From the NCBI GenBank assembly GCA_052139835.1, contig JBKQVT010000150.1, positions 1-64,000 of the forward strand: a stretch of 64,000 nucleotides of DNA, written 5' to 3'. Positions within the stretch are counted from its first letter, which is position 1. Each line of letters begins with the position of its first letter. Below the pieces are notes generated by a model that did not search any database, had not been told where the DNA came from, and saw nothing but the letters and a program-made list of their open reading frames with translations. Source of the stretch: JBKQVT01 sp052139835. GTDB taxonomy: Bacteria; Planctomycetota; Planctomycetia; Pirellulales; Thermoguttaceae. The translations under genes were made by a program, and so were the position numbers. Below are positions 26,369 through 35,199 of this stretch, piece by piece.

Positions 26369-27862
26369 ATGAAATCCGACGGTCTGGACGTTCTGAAACT
26401 GCTCATTCAGGCGGGCAACCCCATCATCGCGATGGAGACCGCCGACGAGCCCCGCGCCGTCCGCCTGGTCCGCGACGTGGCCAAGGCGATGGAATTGCCG
26501 CTGGCCGAATGGTCCGTGACCGAGGGCCTTGTCACCGTGTCTTCGCCCGTGCAGACGCTGGTGGAGGCGGGCAAGGTGGCCGCCGCGCTGCGGTACGTGA
26601 AGGACACGGACCGGGTGCTCATCTTCCTCTTCAAGGACCTCGGCCCGCACTGCAAGGACCCGGCAATCGTCCGCGCCCTCCGCGACCTCTATTTCGCCCC
26701 CGACTCGCGCTTGTGGACCCTGATCTTGGCCGACGCCGCGGGGCTGCCGCCCGAGGTGCGGCGGCTGACCGTGCCCCTGGAGATCGGTTGGCCGGATGAG
26801 CAGGAGCTGTTGGAGATCGTGCGGAACACGTTTCAGGACGCCCAGCGCCGCAGCCTGCAGAAGATCGAGTCGAAACTGACGAAGCGGGAACTGGAGCTGT
26901 TGGTGCAGACCTTGCAGGGGCTGACCAGCGAGGAGGCCGCCCGCGTGGTCTCCGGGGCGATCCACGACCGCAACGTCCTGGACGGCTCCGAGCTGCCGCG
27001 GATCGTCGACGCCAAGCGCAACCGCCTGGGGACGATGGGCTGCCTGGAGCCGATCGTGGCCGATGTCTCGCCGGACGAAATCGGCGGACTGAAGAACCTG
27101 AAGCGCTGGCTCGACCTGCGGCACGGCGGCTTTTCCAGCGGCGCCCGCGACTTCGGCCTCGACCCGCCGCGGGGCATCTTGCTGCTGGGGGTGCAAGGTT
27201 GCGGAAAGAGCCTCTGCGCCAAGGTGGTTGCCTCGGCCTGGCACATGCCGCTCTTGCGGATGGACCCGGGCGTGCTCTACCAGAAGTTTATCGGCGAGAG
27301 CGAGGCCCGGCTGCGCGAGGCCCTCCAGCAGGCCGAGTCGATGGCCCCGGCCGTGCTCTGGATCGACGAGATCGAAAAGGCCTTCGCCTCGGCCAGCGCG
27401 GACTCGGCCGACGGCGGGCTCTCGCAGCGGATGTTCGGCACGCTGTTGTCGTGGATGCAGGACCATCGCCACAGCGTCTTCCTCATCGCCACGGCCAACA
27501 ACATTGCCCAGCTCCCGCCCGAGTTGATGCGCAAGGGGCGGTTCGACGAGATCTTCTTCGTCGACCTGCCGGGCCCGGAGGAGCGCGAGCAGGTCTTCAC
27601 GATCCACCTGCGGAAGCGGAAGCGCGACAAGGCCGCCTTCGACATGGCCAAGTTGGTGGCCGGCTCGGAGGGTTTCGCCGGCGCCGAGATCGAGCAGGCG
27701 GTCGTCTCCGGCCTCTATGAGGCGTTTGCCGACAAGACGATCTGCAGGACCGAACACATCCTAGCGGCCATGAAGGCGACGCGACCGATCTCGGTGGTCA
27801 TGCGGGAGCACGTTGAGGAGCTTCGCGCCTGGGCCCGCGACCGCTGCGTGATGGCAGACTGA
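26369..27862 (+). CDS. Ycf46-like AAA+ ATPase
   Basis: 497 aa. The N-terminal half (about 1-240) is a non-catalytic region beginning with LIQAGNPIIAMETADEPRAV. The C-terminal half is one AAA+ module: Walker A GVQGCGKSL (about 275), Walker B VLWIDEIEKAF (about 330), an arginine-finger segment LMRKGRFDEIFFVDLP and a sensor-2 region GFAGAEIEQAVVSGLYEAF. This is the layout of cyanobacterial/plastid Ycf46, linked there to regulation of photosynthetic carbon use; its role in non-phototrophs is unknown. GGAG precedes the ATG at 26369. Cytoplasmic, monocistronic. Confidence 0.82.
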   Translation: MKSDGLDVLKLLIQAGNPIIAMETADEPRAVRLVRDVAKAMELPLAEWSVTEGLVTVSSPVQTLVEAGKVAAALRYVKDTDRVLIFLFKDLGPHCKDPAIVRALRDLYFAPDSRLWTLILADAAGLPPEVRRLTVPLEIGWPDEQELLEIVRNTFQDAQRRSLQKIESKLTKRELELLVQTLQGLTSEEAARVVSGAIHDRNVLDGSELPRIVDAKRNRLGTMGCLEPIVADVSPDEIGGLKNLKRWLDLRHGGFSSGARDFGLDPPRGILLLGVQGCGKSLCAKVVASAWHMPLLRMDPGVLYQKFIGESEARLREALQQAESMAPAVLWIDEIEKAFASASADSADGGLSQRMFGTLLSWMQDHRHSVFLIATANNIAQLPPELMRKGRFDEIFFVDLPGPEEREQVFTIHLRKRKRDKAAFDMAKLVAGSEGFAGAEIEQAVVSGLYEAFADKTICRTEHILAAMKATRPISVVMREHVEELRAWARDRCVMAD

Positions 27863-28420
27863 GAAGAAAGGCGGAGGGCGGAGGGCGGAAGGGGGAAGGG
27901 GGAAGGGAGCCCGGGGACGGGTCACAGCGGCGAGCCGCGGGGTTTATCCCCGCGGTTGCGTTGAAGCGGCTGACGGCCCGGAGTCTGTCGCTGAACGCTC
28001 AACTTTCAATGTCGAAACAAAGGTGCCAGGAACCGTTTTCAATGCGAATCAACGGTTCCTGGCACCATTGTTGAAGGGCGTCCAAGAGACGGACAGAAAG
28101 CGAACTAGCGCAGACTGGGCCGGAGTGCTACGGGCATCGCCCCCTCCGTAGAGTGCAATTGCTCGAATTGCCCAGGGGTCTTGATATACTAGGGCGTCTT
28201 CCACCAAGTTCTTGCCGAAAGGCTGATCGCTTGCGTGCGGTTTCGCAAGGGATTCCGACCGGCGGAAACTACTTGTAAGCCGCACTAGCCCTAAGTATCC
28301 TATCGCTTCGATTTCAACCCCGAGGCAACAAAGCCATAGGTGCCTTAACCACAAGGAGCGCCTGGGTCCCGGCCGGGCGGCCGGACCTGGTCGCTTCCCA
28401 ACCCAAAAGGAGAGCAGGTC
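27863..28420. other. Intergenic stretch with repeats and an unexplained open frame
   Basis: 558 bases. It starts with a ggcggagggcggaaggggga polypurine block (27869-27908), then a G/C-rich part, then the repeat at 28021-28066. On the minus strand a 101-codon open frame (28049-28354) ends inside that repeat in the same way as the gene at 29256-29744; it has no known motif and no clear Shine-Dalgarno, so it may be a remnant or noncoding. TATACT at 28185-28190 is a possible -10 box for the gene at 28421. Confidence 0.45.
28021..28066. repeat. 46-bp hairpin repeat (copy 1 of 2)
   Basis: aggtgccaggaaccgtt (28021-28037) and its complement aacggttcctggcacc (28051-28066) form a near-perfect stem. 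A copy with the same loop and two changes in the right arm lies at 29228-29273 in the same orientation. Identity extends a few bases to the left (gtcgaaa-caa). The two copies bracket the gene at 28421-29209. Confidence 0.85.
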
Positions 28421-29209
28421 ATGTCACGCACGCTCGCTGGTTTCGCGCTTCTGCTCGTTGCGGCCGCCATCCCCTGTGCCTGCCTGCAAGCCGAGGAACC
28501 CGCAAAGCAGGGCGGGACGATCCGCGGCCAGGCCCTGCAGGTATTGTCGGGGGCCAACGTCTATACCGGCGAGACGACAATCACTGGCGGAACACTCGAA
28601 CTCAGACCCGGAACGATAGCCGACACGGCTCCCGCGCCGCCGACGCCGGCAGCGTGTCAGCCGGGCAAGGCCTTCTACATCATTACCGAGGGAGCGGGCC
28701 TGGGCGATAACGTGCGCTGTGTCCCGTGCACCGGCAAGGAAACGGTCATGGACGCAATCAGTGCAATCAACGGCCTCTCGCAGCTCTCCAGCACCAAGAT
28801 GTGGGTCGCCCGCCCGTCGCCCAACAACCGCGACAAGAGCACGATTCTCGCCGTCGATTGGGAGGCGGTTGCGAAACGGGGAATCAACGCGACCAATTAC
28901 ACGCTTCAGCCCGGGGATCGCCTCGTCATCGGCCAAGACCCGGAGATGACCCGAAACAATTTGGTCAACAAGAAGATAGGTCCCGTCGAGCGGTGCATGG
29001 GCTTTCTCAGCTTGACGTGCAGCACGCTGAACAGTTGGGACAGCATATCGCCTGCCCAAAAGGAAACGATGAAGGAACTTCTGCGGAAAGGCGTGCTTAC
29101 GGATGACGAAGGGCTGACGGGCATATTGGGGGAACTAATACGCCAACATGATCTGGAGCGCGCGAAGGCCGGCTCGAAAGAGGCGGAGAAGAGCAAGCCA
29201 AGCCAATGA
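28421..29209 (+). CDS. Secreted protein with a PATR-like motif and an SLBB/Wza-like domain
   Basis: 262 aa. A signal peptide (LAGFALLLVAAAIPCACLQA) is followed by LSGANVYTGETTITGGTLEL (about residues 43-62), a single autotransporter-type passenger repeat (PATR). Next comes a domain (about 83-175) opening with FYIITEGAG and closing with NYTLQPGDRLVIGQ, which resembles soluble-ligand-binding beta-grasp parts of polysaccharide export proteins. The last 85 residues are helical and charged. The combination in so small a protein is unusual. It is flanked on both sides by direct copies of one hairpin repeat. AAAGGAGAGCAGGTC precedes the ATG. Export-related role is inference. Confidence 0.6.
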   Translation: MSRTLAGFALLLVAAAIPCACLQAEEPAKQGGTIRGQALQVLSGANVYTGETTITGGTLELRPGTIADTAPAPPTPAACQPGKAFYIITEGAGLGDNVRCVPCTGKETVMDAISAINGLSQLSSTKMWVARPSPNNRDKSTILAVDWEAVAKRGINATNYTLQPGDRLVIGQDPEMTRNNLVNKKIGPVERCMGFLSLTCSTLNSWDSISPAQKETMKELLRKGVLTDDEGLTGILGELIRQHDLERAKAGSKEAEKSKPSQ

Positions 29210-29227
29210 TTGTGCCCGTCGAAATAA

Positions 29228-29273
29228 AGGTGCCAGGAACCGTTTTCAATGCGAATCAACGGTTCCTGACGCC
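29228..29273. repeat. 46-bp hairpin repeat (copy 2 of 2)
   Basis: Same 46 bases as at 28021-28066 apart from two changes near the right end (gacgcc for ggcacc). It lies between convergent genes and supplies the last codons and the stop of the minus-strand gene at 29256-29744. Confidence 0.85.
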
Positions 29274-29744
29274 TTTGTTACCCCCAGGTTGATTCTCTCG
29301 CGGCGGCCAGCGAAGCGTGTACCGATCAACAACCAACATTTTTCCATCTGATATCTCCCGATCTTCCACGAACACGCCTCGGGAGAAGAGATCCTTTAGC
29401 CCCGGCTTCATGCCGCGAAGACGCCGCTCGCCTTCGCTCTCGCGCTCTGGATTACCTCCGAACGCCGCGGCAATGCCTTTGCCAATCATCGCTGCAGCGG
29501 TGTCGAGAACATCATTGACGGTCCGACGAACGTCTTCGTCGCACAATTGCGATCCCTCAAGTTCCTGCGCAAAAACGATCGCCACCATCTGCCTAACACG
29601 ATGGTCGTTGTTCTCTTCAAATACGACGATTTCCCGCATGGCCGGCCCTGCCGTTCGGCGAGGAAGCACCGCGGCCGCCAAGGCGACGATGACGCAGATT
29701 CCTGAGACGAGCCATGGCGCCGCATGGTGTGGCAGTCTGAACAA
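29256..29744 (-). CDS. Small membrane-anchored hypothetical protein
   Basis: 162 aa if it starts at the TTG at 29744, which I prefer because a strong GGAAGGAGGAGG lies five bases upstream; the open frame continues to 29792. One N-terminal transmembrane helix (WLVSGICVIVALAAAVL) is followed by REIVVFEENNDHRVRQMVAIVF and a charged helical region. No family recognised. The C-terminal residues NKGVRNR and the stop codon are encoded by the hairpin repeat at 29228-29273, so the original C-terminus may have been altered by the repeat. Confidence 0.55.
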   Translation of the reverse strand: MFRLPHHAAPWLVSGICVIVALAAAVLPRRTAGPAMREIVVFEENNDHRVRQMVAIVFAQELEGSQLCDEDVRRTVNDVLDTAAAMIGKGIAAAFGGNPERESEGERRLRGMKPGLKDLFSRGVFVEDREISDGKMLVVDRYTLRWPPRENQPGGNKGVRNR

Positions 29745-29885
29745 TTGACCTCCTCCTTCCCAGGACGGAAGGGGATATTCTACTCTTGGCAAAATGGCGA
29801 GTCTCCGCGGCCTAATCCGCGGACAGCGGCGGAAAAGCAGAATGCCCCCTTTTTCTCTTTCAAGGCAGGACAGCGACCGCCCGGA

Positions 29886-30830
29886 TTAAGGCTCAGGGGC
29901 CTTCTCCGGCACCGGCCGGTAGATGATAAACGTCCCGGCGGTCTTGGTCGATAAATCCACGGTCGTCTCTTTGACCACCTTGCCGTCGAAATTCTGATGA
30001 ATCAGAACGTACACGTGCGGCGCTTTCACGTGCTCGATGATCGCCGTATGGTTGGGAGCGCCTAGTGTTGTCCATGCTGACCCATGCGTCAGGCGAACCG
30101 ACGAGAATTGGACGATGTCGCCGGGAAACACCCGCTCGCCGGCCGCCAGCGGGCGGCCCCAAACATACGCGCCCGGATGCTGCGCCCCCGCCGCCTTCAA
30201 CGCCTGGTCCGCCAGGGTCCAGCACTCGCCGTCGCCTACCTGTTGGCCCCGTTGATCCGTGGCAAAACGGAGGATCCGCTGGTTGACGGGCGGGACGGCG
30301 GGAATCGCAGCGACCTCCGCCGCGGTCAACGCAAAGGTCCCGTGCCAGAAGACTTCCTTGGCGTCGAGCAACGTGAGGTTGATCTCGGTCTTGTCCGGGC
30401 GGCGGGCGCTGGTGACCGCCAGGACGGTCGGAGTTTTATGATCCGGCCACCGCAGCTTCGACAACGCCGCCGGTGTGATCTTGGTCGGAACTGACCGGAC
30501 CGTGGCTGGCGGCTGCGCCACGTGCGGGCCGCCGTACCAGGCCGTCAACAGCGCCTCCTGAAGGAACGCGGGCGCCCTGGTGTCGGATAGCTTCCGGTCC
30601 AGCGACGTGAGAACCACGACCTTCTTAATGCCATGCGACTCGGCGGCGGCGCGGATCTTCTCCAGCAGCGCAACAAGGGCAGTCCACACCTCCTCGGATG
30701 ATCGCGCATGCACCTTCGCCGACTTGCCGCCGCTGGCCCCGGCTGGTGCATCCGCCCCGTTGCCCAGCCGAACCAGCGCCGCCGTAAGAAGGCAGGAAAT
30801 CGCCACGAACTTCCACAGGAATCCTCGCAT
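29886..30830 (-). CDS. Secreted NlpC/P60- or CHAP-like putative amidase
   Basis: 314 aa. Signal peptide (FVAISCLLTAALVRLGNGADA). The first 190 residues (TALVALLEKIRAAAESHGIKK) are unassigned and may bind lipid or nucleotide-like ligands. The C-terminal 120 residues look papain-like: Cys in DGECWTLADQALKAAG, a PGDIVQFSS turn, His in PNHTAIIEHV and a later HQNFDG, the expected order for NlpC/P60 or CHAP cysteine hydrolases. Such enzymes cut cell-wall peptides. The ATG at 30830 matches the signal peptide. The assignment rests on motif order only. Confidence 0.55.
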   Translation of the reverse strand: MRGFLWKFVAISCLLTAALVRLGNGADAPAGASGGKSAKVHARSSEEVWTALVALLEKIRAAAESHGIKKVVVLTSLDRKLSDTRAPAFLQEALLTAWYGGPHVAQPPATVRSVPTKITPAALSKLRWPDHKTPTVLAVTSARRPDKTEINLTLLDAKEVFWHGTFALTAAEVAAIPAVPPVNQRILRFATDQRGQQVGDGECWTLADQALKAAGAQHPGAYVWGRPLAAGERVFPGDIVQFSSVRLTHGSAWTTLGAPNHTAIIEHVKAPHVYVLIHQNFDGKVVKETTVDLSTKTAGTFIIYRPVPEKAPEP

Positions 30831-30951
30831 GCCCTGTTGCCCTCTCCGCAGCCGAGTTCCGACCCGATCCAACGCCCCTGGTTCTAGCGTGGGCGCCGAC
30901 TGTTGTCAACAGTGCGGCCGCGGTAAGCAAGCGGAGTCGCCAACCCGTCTC

Positions 30952-32763
30952 TTATGGCGCGAAACCCGGGTCGGACAACCGTTGGCCGGACTGCCCCACC
31001 GGATGCACGCCGCGGATATGCGCCTTGGGGCTCATCTGGTCGAGGGAGACGGGCTGGGCGGTTTCGTAGGCGCCGAGGTTGCCGGCCTCGTCGCGGGCCT
31101 CGATGCGGAGGTAGACGCTGGAGGGCATGCGATTGTCGATCGCCCAGGAGTAATGGCCAGTGTTTTCCAGGCCCGAGGCAATGGGGATCCAGGGGCCGCC
31201 GCGGCTCTGGCTGAAGGAAAGCGTGATGGGCCGCGCGGCCAGCATCACGTCGTCGCTGGCCTCCCAGGCGATGTTAAGGTTGGCGGCGTCGGGACCGCTG
31301 CCTTGTTCGGCCGAGGTGATGCGGACGGTGGGCCTGGTCAGGTCGACGCCGATCCAGATTTCCGGCGGATCGCCGCTCTGCGGCGGCCGGCCGCCCAGGC
31401 CGGCGCCGCTCTCGACCACGAGGCGGAATCCGTAGGTCCCGGCCTCGGCGACGGTCACGATCAGCGGGCTGCGATTGCTCTGGTCGATGGCGAAGCGTTT
31501 CCAAGTCCGGCCGCCGTCGCGCGTCCCCCACAACTCCACCTGCTTGACGCCGGAGGGGCCCACGGACTGGAGGTCGTATTCCAGCTCGAAGATGCGGGAA
31601 TTGACCATGTGCAACTTTTGGCCGGCGGGCAACCCGGCCGCGGCCGGTGCCGCCGCGGGGGTCGAATTTGCGGGCGCGCGCGGCGGCGAACCCTCGGCGG
31701 CATTGGCGCGCGAGGCGCCCTGCCCGTCCAGGGCGACGAACTGGTTGCGGCCGGGGGCATTGATTTGGACGGCCACGGAGCCGTCTTGCGCGTCGGTCCG
31801 GCCCTGTTCGGAAATGTCCACCCGCGTTTGCCCCGGGGCGGGCCGCAAGGGACTGGCGGGCCAATCCCGCTCGGCCGGGTCGCGGTCGCCGGCGGCCTGA
31901 GCGGGATTGGAACCCGGCGTGGGCGGCGGCAAATCGCTGCCCGGCCGCCAGGCATCGTCCGCCCGCGGCGCGCCCGGCGGCAAGGTCGGCGGTGACAACG
32001 CGTCATGGCCGGCCGGCGGCGACGGCGTCGTCGGAATCGAGACCGTGGTGGGCGGTGAGGCTGGCGGCAAGGCCGGCGGGCCCAGGTCACGCAAGTTGAT
32101 CTTCGCCTGTCCCACACCCGCATTGCCGGCCAGATCGAGCACTTCGCCGCGGAGTTCCAACTGGGCGACCTCGGCGGGGGGGTAGAGAACGACTTCGCCG
32201 CCTTGCAGCGGCCCGACTGCGCCCGGCTGGGGACGGTCCAGCTTGATCGCCTGCCAGGGCATCGTGGCGGAGGCGCGGAACTGCAGCGACAGGCTGCCCG
32301 GCTTGGGATGAAACTCCTCGACTTGCCAATGCACGACGGTCTCGCCGGTCGAGCCGCGCCGGGCGGTGAGTTGCACTTTGGGCGGCGTGGTATCGACCAC
32401 GACGATCAACTGCGCGGAGTTGGCACCAACCGACGACGACTGCCCGGCGCGGTCCACCGTGCGGACCGTAAACCAGTATTCCCCGTCGTTCGGGGCGCGG
32501 AAGAGGAATCGCCCCGTGACCGGGTCCACCTTGCTGTAGAACTGCCAGGTGCCGCCGCCGTTGGTCGAGAAATACAGTTGCACCTCGGCCAACTCGCGGG
32601 CCATCCGCGCGGGACGGTTGAGGTGATAAGGAATGGCGAAACGGGCCTCGCGACTATAGAAGATAGGCACGGAGCTCACCGGGGCAGCGGCCGGCGGCTG
32701 GCCGCCCGCCGGGGGCGCGGCGGCCGCCAAGAGCAACACTTGGACCAACGGGGCCAACCACAT
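30952..32763 (-). CDS. Secreted protein with Ig/fibronectin-like beta domains
   Basis: 603 aa. A signal peptide (LAPLVQVLLLAAAAPPAGG) leads into a beta-sandwich module (about 45-150: VQLYFSTNGGGTWQFYSKVD, EYWFTVRTVDRAG, VDTTPPKV), a second one (about 150-250), a long Pro-rich spacer (about 250-395) and two more modules (VKQVELWGTRDGGRTWKRFA; YLRIEARDEAGNLGAYE). The wording 'DGGRTW' and 'D.AGN' is typical of Ig-like or FN3-like domains in planctomycete surface proteins. The ATG at 32763 has GAGAGGAG upstream. Likely exported; partner unknown. Confidence 0.7.
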   Translation of the reverse strand: MWLAPLVQVLLLAAAAPPAGGQPPAAAPVSSVPIFYSREARFAIPYHLNRPARMARELAEVQLYFSTNGGGTWQFYSKVDPVTGRFLFRAPNDGEYWFTVRTVDRAGQSSSVGANSAQLIVVVDTTPPKVQLTARRGSTGETVVHWQVEEFHPKPGSLSLQFRASATMPWQAIKLDRPQPGAVGPLQGGEVVLYPPAEVAQLELRGEVLDLAGNAGVGQAKINLRDLGPPALPPASPPTTVSIPTTPSPPAGHDALSPPTLPPGAPRADDAWRPGSDLPPPTPGSNPAQAAGDRDPAERDWPASPLRPAPGQTRVDISEQGRTDAQDGSVAVQINAPGRNQFVALDGQGASRANAAEGSPPRAPANSTPAAAPAAAGLPAGQKLHMVNSRIFELEYDLQSVGPSGVKQVELWGTRDGGRTWKRFAIDQSNRSPLIVTVAEAGTYGFRLVVESGAGLGGRPPQSGDPPEIWIGVDLTRPTVRITSAEQGSGPDAANLNIAWEASDDVMLAARPITLSFSQSRGGPWIPIASGLENTGHYSWAIDNRMPSSVYLRIEARDEAGNLGAYETAQPVSLDQMSPKAHIRGVHPVGQSGQRLSDPGFAP

Positions 32764-32906
32764 GACGAAACTCCTCTCGATGAGGAAGCGGTTTGCGCAG
32801 GGCTTATGGGCGCGCGAACCCCTGGATTCACACTCCATCCGTATCGGTTATAACGACGATGCAACTTGAGGAAGGAGTGTCGGTAATCGCGATTGAGTAA
32901 GCTGGG

Positions 32907-33022
32907 AAGGAAAGGGGGAGGGCGGAGGGCGGAAGGGGGAAGGAGATCAAGGATAAAGGATCAAGGATGAAGGATAAAGGACGAAATTACTGTCCTTCCG
33001 CCTTCCGCCCTCCGCCTTCTTC
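32907..33022. repeat. Polypurine GGATAAAGGATGAAGG repeat, inverted pair
   Basis: A gggggagggcggagggcgga block, then aaggataaaggatcaagga units (about 32949-32984), then the pyrimidine-rich complement (gtccttccgccttccgccct, 32992-33011, and on to 33022). It fills most of the 397-base gap between the beta-domain gene and the SHOCT gene; the rest of the gap holds no gene that I can see. Confidence 0.75.
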
Positions 33023-33160
33023 CATTCCCCCCAGAAAGAAGGGGTGGGATCGCGTTTTTACTGCTGGACTCAATCCCCCCGCGGCAACATAATTAGTGGC
33101 AGAGCAACCGACCTCTCCGCCGACGGAACTCGGGCAATTGCATTTCGAGTGTCCAACCTA

Positions 33161-33418
33161 ATGCAACTCCTCAAAACTGTCGGAGAGTTGTTCCTCTGGA
33201 TCGCCGTCCTGGGACTGCTCACGACCGTGGCGGTTTCCCTGGTGCTGAGAATCCGCGCCAAGACGCTACAACAGGAACAGGCGCTGAGCGAATTGATGTC
33301 AAAATTCCGTGATTTGCATTCCCAGGGTGGGCTAACGGACGCAGAATACCGAACAATAAAAACTACCTTGGCGGTGAAACTCAGAGACGAGTTAAAGGAT
33401 AACGGCGACAGGGGTTAG
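33161..33418 (+). CDS. Small membrane protein with SHOCT-like C-terminus
   Basis: 85 aa. One transmembrane helix (LFLWIAVLGLLTTVAVSLVL, residues 9-28) is followed by a coiled helix and LSELMSKFRDLHSQGGLTDA (about 44-63) plus EYRTIKTTLAVKLRDEL, which has the sense of SHOCT domains ('L..L..L...G.LT.EEF...K'). The function of such small proteins is unknown, though many are thought to assemble at the membrane. The ATG at 33161 is chosen for the helix position; the frame is open from 33044. Precedes clpX by 159 bases. Confidence 0.6.
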   Translation: MQLLKTVGELFLWIAVLGLLTTVAVSLVLRIRAKTLQQEQALSELMSKFRDLHSQGGLTDAEYRTIKTTLAVKLRDELKDNGDRG

Positions 33419-33577
33419 GACGCCCCGCGGCGCCACGACGCGGCAAGGGAGTCAAAAGCTGCAATCTCGCTGCAACTTGCCGCGGGAGCGGACCGGCGGG
33501 ACCCGCGGCACAGTCCCCCGTAGAATAGTAGTGCGGCGGCAACCGGGACGAGACAAGCGGAAAGGGACGGGTGGGCT

Positions 33578-34855
33578 ATGCCATCGGGACGAGACTTCAA
33601 CACGGGACGCCGCAGCAGCGGCACCACCAAGAAGAACGCCTTCTGTTCCTTCTGTCGCAAGAGCTATCGCGACGTGGGACCGCTGGTCGAGGGACCCGGC
33701 GACGTCTACATCTGCGGCGAGTGCATCGACCTCTGCCAGTCGATCCTCGAGCAAGAGCGCCGCCGCCGCGGCGCCAGCAAGCCGCTTTTCAGCAAGATCC
33801 TCACCCCGCGGCAGATCGTCGAGCACCTCGATCAATACGTCATCGGCCAGGACCGCGCCAAGAAGGTCCTGGCGGTGGCCGTCCACAGCCATTACAAACG
33901 CCTGCTGCACGGCGGCCAGGAATCCGAGGTCGAGATCGACAAGTCGAACATCCTCATGATCGGGCCCACCGGCTCCGGCAAGACCCTGCTGGCCCAGACC
34001 CTGGCCCGCGTCCTGGATGTGCCCTTCGCCATCGGCGACGCCACCACGCTGACCGAGGCGGGCTACGTGGGCGAGGACGTGGAAAACCTGCTCTTGAAGC
34101 TGCTGCACGCCGCCGACTTCGACCTCGAAGCCGCCCAACGCGGCATCCTCTACATCGACGAGATCGACAAGATCGGCAAGACCAGCCAGAACGTCTCCAT
34201 CACCCGCGACGTCTCCGGCGAAGGAGTGCAGCAGGCGCTGTTGAAGATGCTGGAAGGCACCATCGCCAACGTGCCGCCCCAGGGCGGCCGCAAGCATCCC
34301 GAGCAGCAGTACATCCAGATGGACACCTCGAACATCCTCTTCATCTGCGGCGGCACCTTCGTGGGACTCGACGACATCATCGGCAAGCGCCTGGGCAAAC
34401 GGGCCATCGGCTTCGGCCAGGACGCCGCCTTGCACAACGAGCTCGAGTTGGGCGAGATGCTGGATCGCGTCACCAGCGACGACATCCTCCACTTCGGCAT
34501 GATTCCCGAGTTGGTCGGCCGCTTGCCGGTGGTCTCCGCCTTGCACCCGCTGGACGAGAGCGCCCTGGTGCGCGTGCTGGTCGAGCCGAAGAACGCCCTC
34601 ATCAAGCAATACCAGGCGCTGTTCGCCATGGAACACGCCGAGTTGGGCTTCACCGAGGGCGGCCTGCGGGCGATCGCGCACAAGGCCCACGAGAAGGACA
34701 CCGGCGCGCGGGGCCTCCGCTCGATCATCGAAGAGGTGATGCTGGAGATCATGTACGAGTTGCCCGAGCAGGCCCCGGGGAGCCGCTACCTGGTGACCGA
34801 GGACGTGGTTTCCGGCCGCCAGCCGTTGTTCGCCGCCGCGAAGAAGAGTGCGTGA
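33578..34855 (+). CDS. clpX: ATP-dependent Clp protease ATP-binding subunit ClpX
   Basis: 425 aa, the normal length. N-terminal zinc-binding domain with C23, C26, C46, C49 (CSFC ... CGEC). AAA+ core: Walker A GPTGSGKT (about 128), Walker B ILYIDEIDKIGK (about 190) and sensor-2 segment DTGARGLRSIIEE. The pore loop GYVGED and the ClpP-contact IGF loop (GKRAIGFGQ) are present, so it should unfold substrates and dock with ClpP. No clpP is adjacent, unlike in many bacteria. Cytoplasmic hexamer. Confidence 0.95.
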   Translation: MPSGRDFNTGRRSSGTTKKNAFCSFCRKSYRDVGPLVEGPGDVYICGECIDLCQSILEQERRRRGASKPLFSKILTPRQIVEHLDQYVIGQDRAKKVLAVAVHSHYKRLLHGGQESEVEIDKSNILMIGPTGSGKTLLAQTLARVLDVPFAIGDATTLTEAGYVGEDVENLLLKLLHAADFDLEAAQRGILYIDEIDKIGKTSQNVSITRDVSGEGVQQALLKMLEGTIANVPPQGGRKHPEQQYIQMDTSNILFICGGTFVGLDDIIGKRLGKRAIGFGQDAALHNELELGEMLDRVTSDDILHFGMIPELVGRLPVVSALHPLDESALVRVLVEPKNALIKQYQALFAMEHAELGFTEGGLRAIAHKAHEKDTGARGLRSIIEEVMLEIMYELPEQAPGSRYLVTEDVVSGRQPLFAAAKKSA

Positions 34856-34856
34856 A

Positions 34857-34975
34857 AGAAAGGATGAGGGCGGAGGGCGGAAGGGGGAAGGCGAACAATT
34901 TCATCCTTCCTCCTTGATCCTTCATCCTTCTTTTTGCCCTCCGCCTTCCCCCTTGCCTTCCGCCTTCCACCGTCC
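34857..34975. repeat. Polypurine/polypyrimidine repeat, inverted pair
   Basis: aaaggatgagggcggagggc with more polypurine (34859-34890) faces catccttcctccttgatcct (34901-34920) and then cgccttcccccttgccttcc (34952-34971). It lies directly after clpX. The following 34976-35118 shows no gene. Confidence 0.75.
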
Positions 34976-35118
34976 GTCAGCTTTCCAACGGCTCGATATC
35001 CGGGGTGGCGATCTCGGATTCTCCCGGCCTGGAAATCAGGCAAGGCGGCGGGCAGTCGGCTGGGTGCTGCAAAACGAACGTTTTCCGAGAAGGAGACTTT
35101 GGGGCAGTCGTCATCAGA

Positions 35119-35147
35119 TTGACAACGCCATGCTCGGCTGCGAAAAT
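35119..35147 (+). promoter_or_regulatory. Candidate promoter for the gene at 35200
   Basis: A perfect TTGACA (35119-35124) and GAAAAT (35142-35147) are 17 bases apart, and the start codon follows 52 bases later. The match to the -35 consensus is the best in the surrounding 500 bases. Confidence 0.45.
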
Positions 35148-35199
35148 GCGGCAAAGTCCTGCCTCACTTCTGCGGCTGCATACCTGTCAGGCATAGAGG

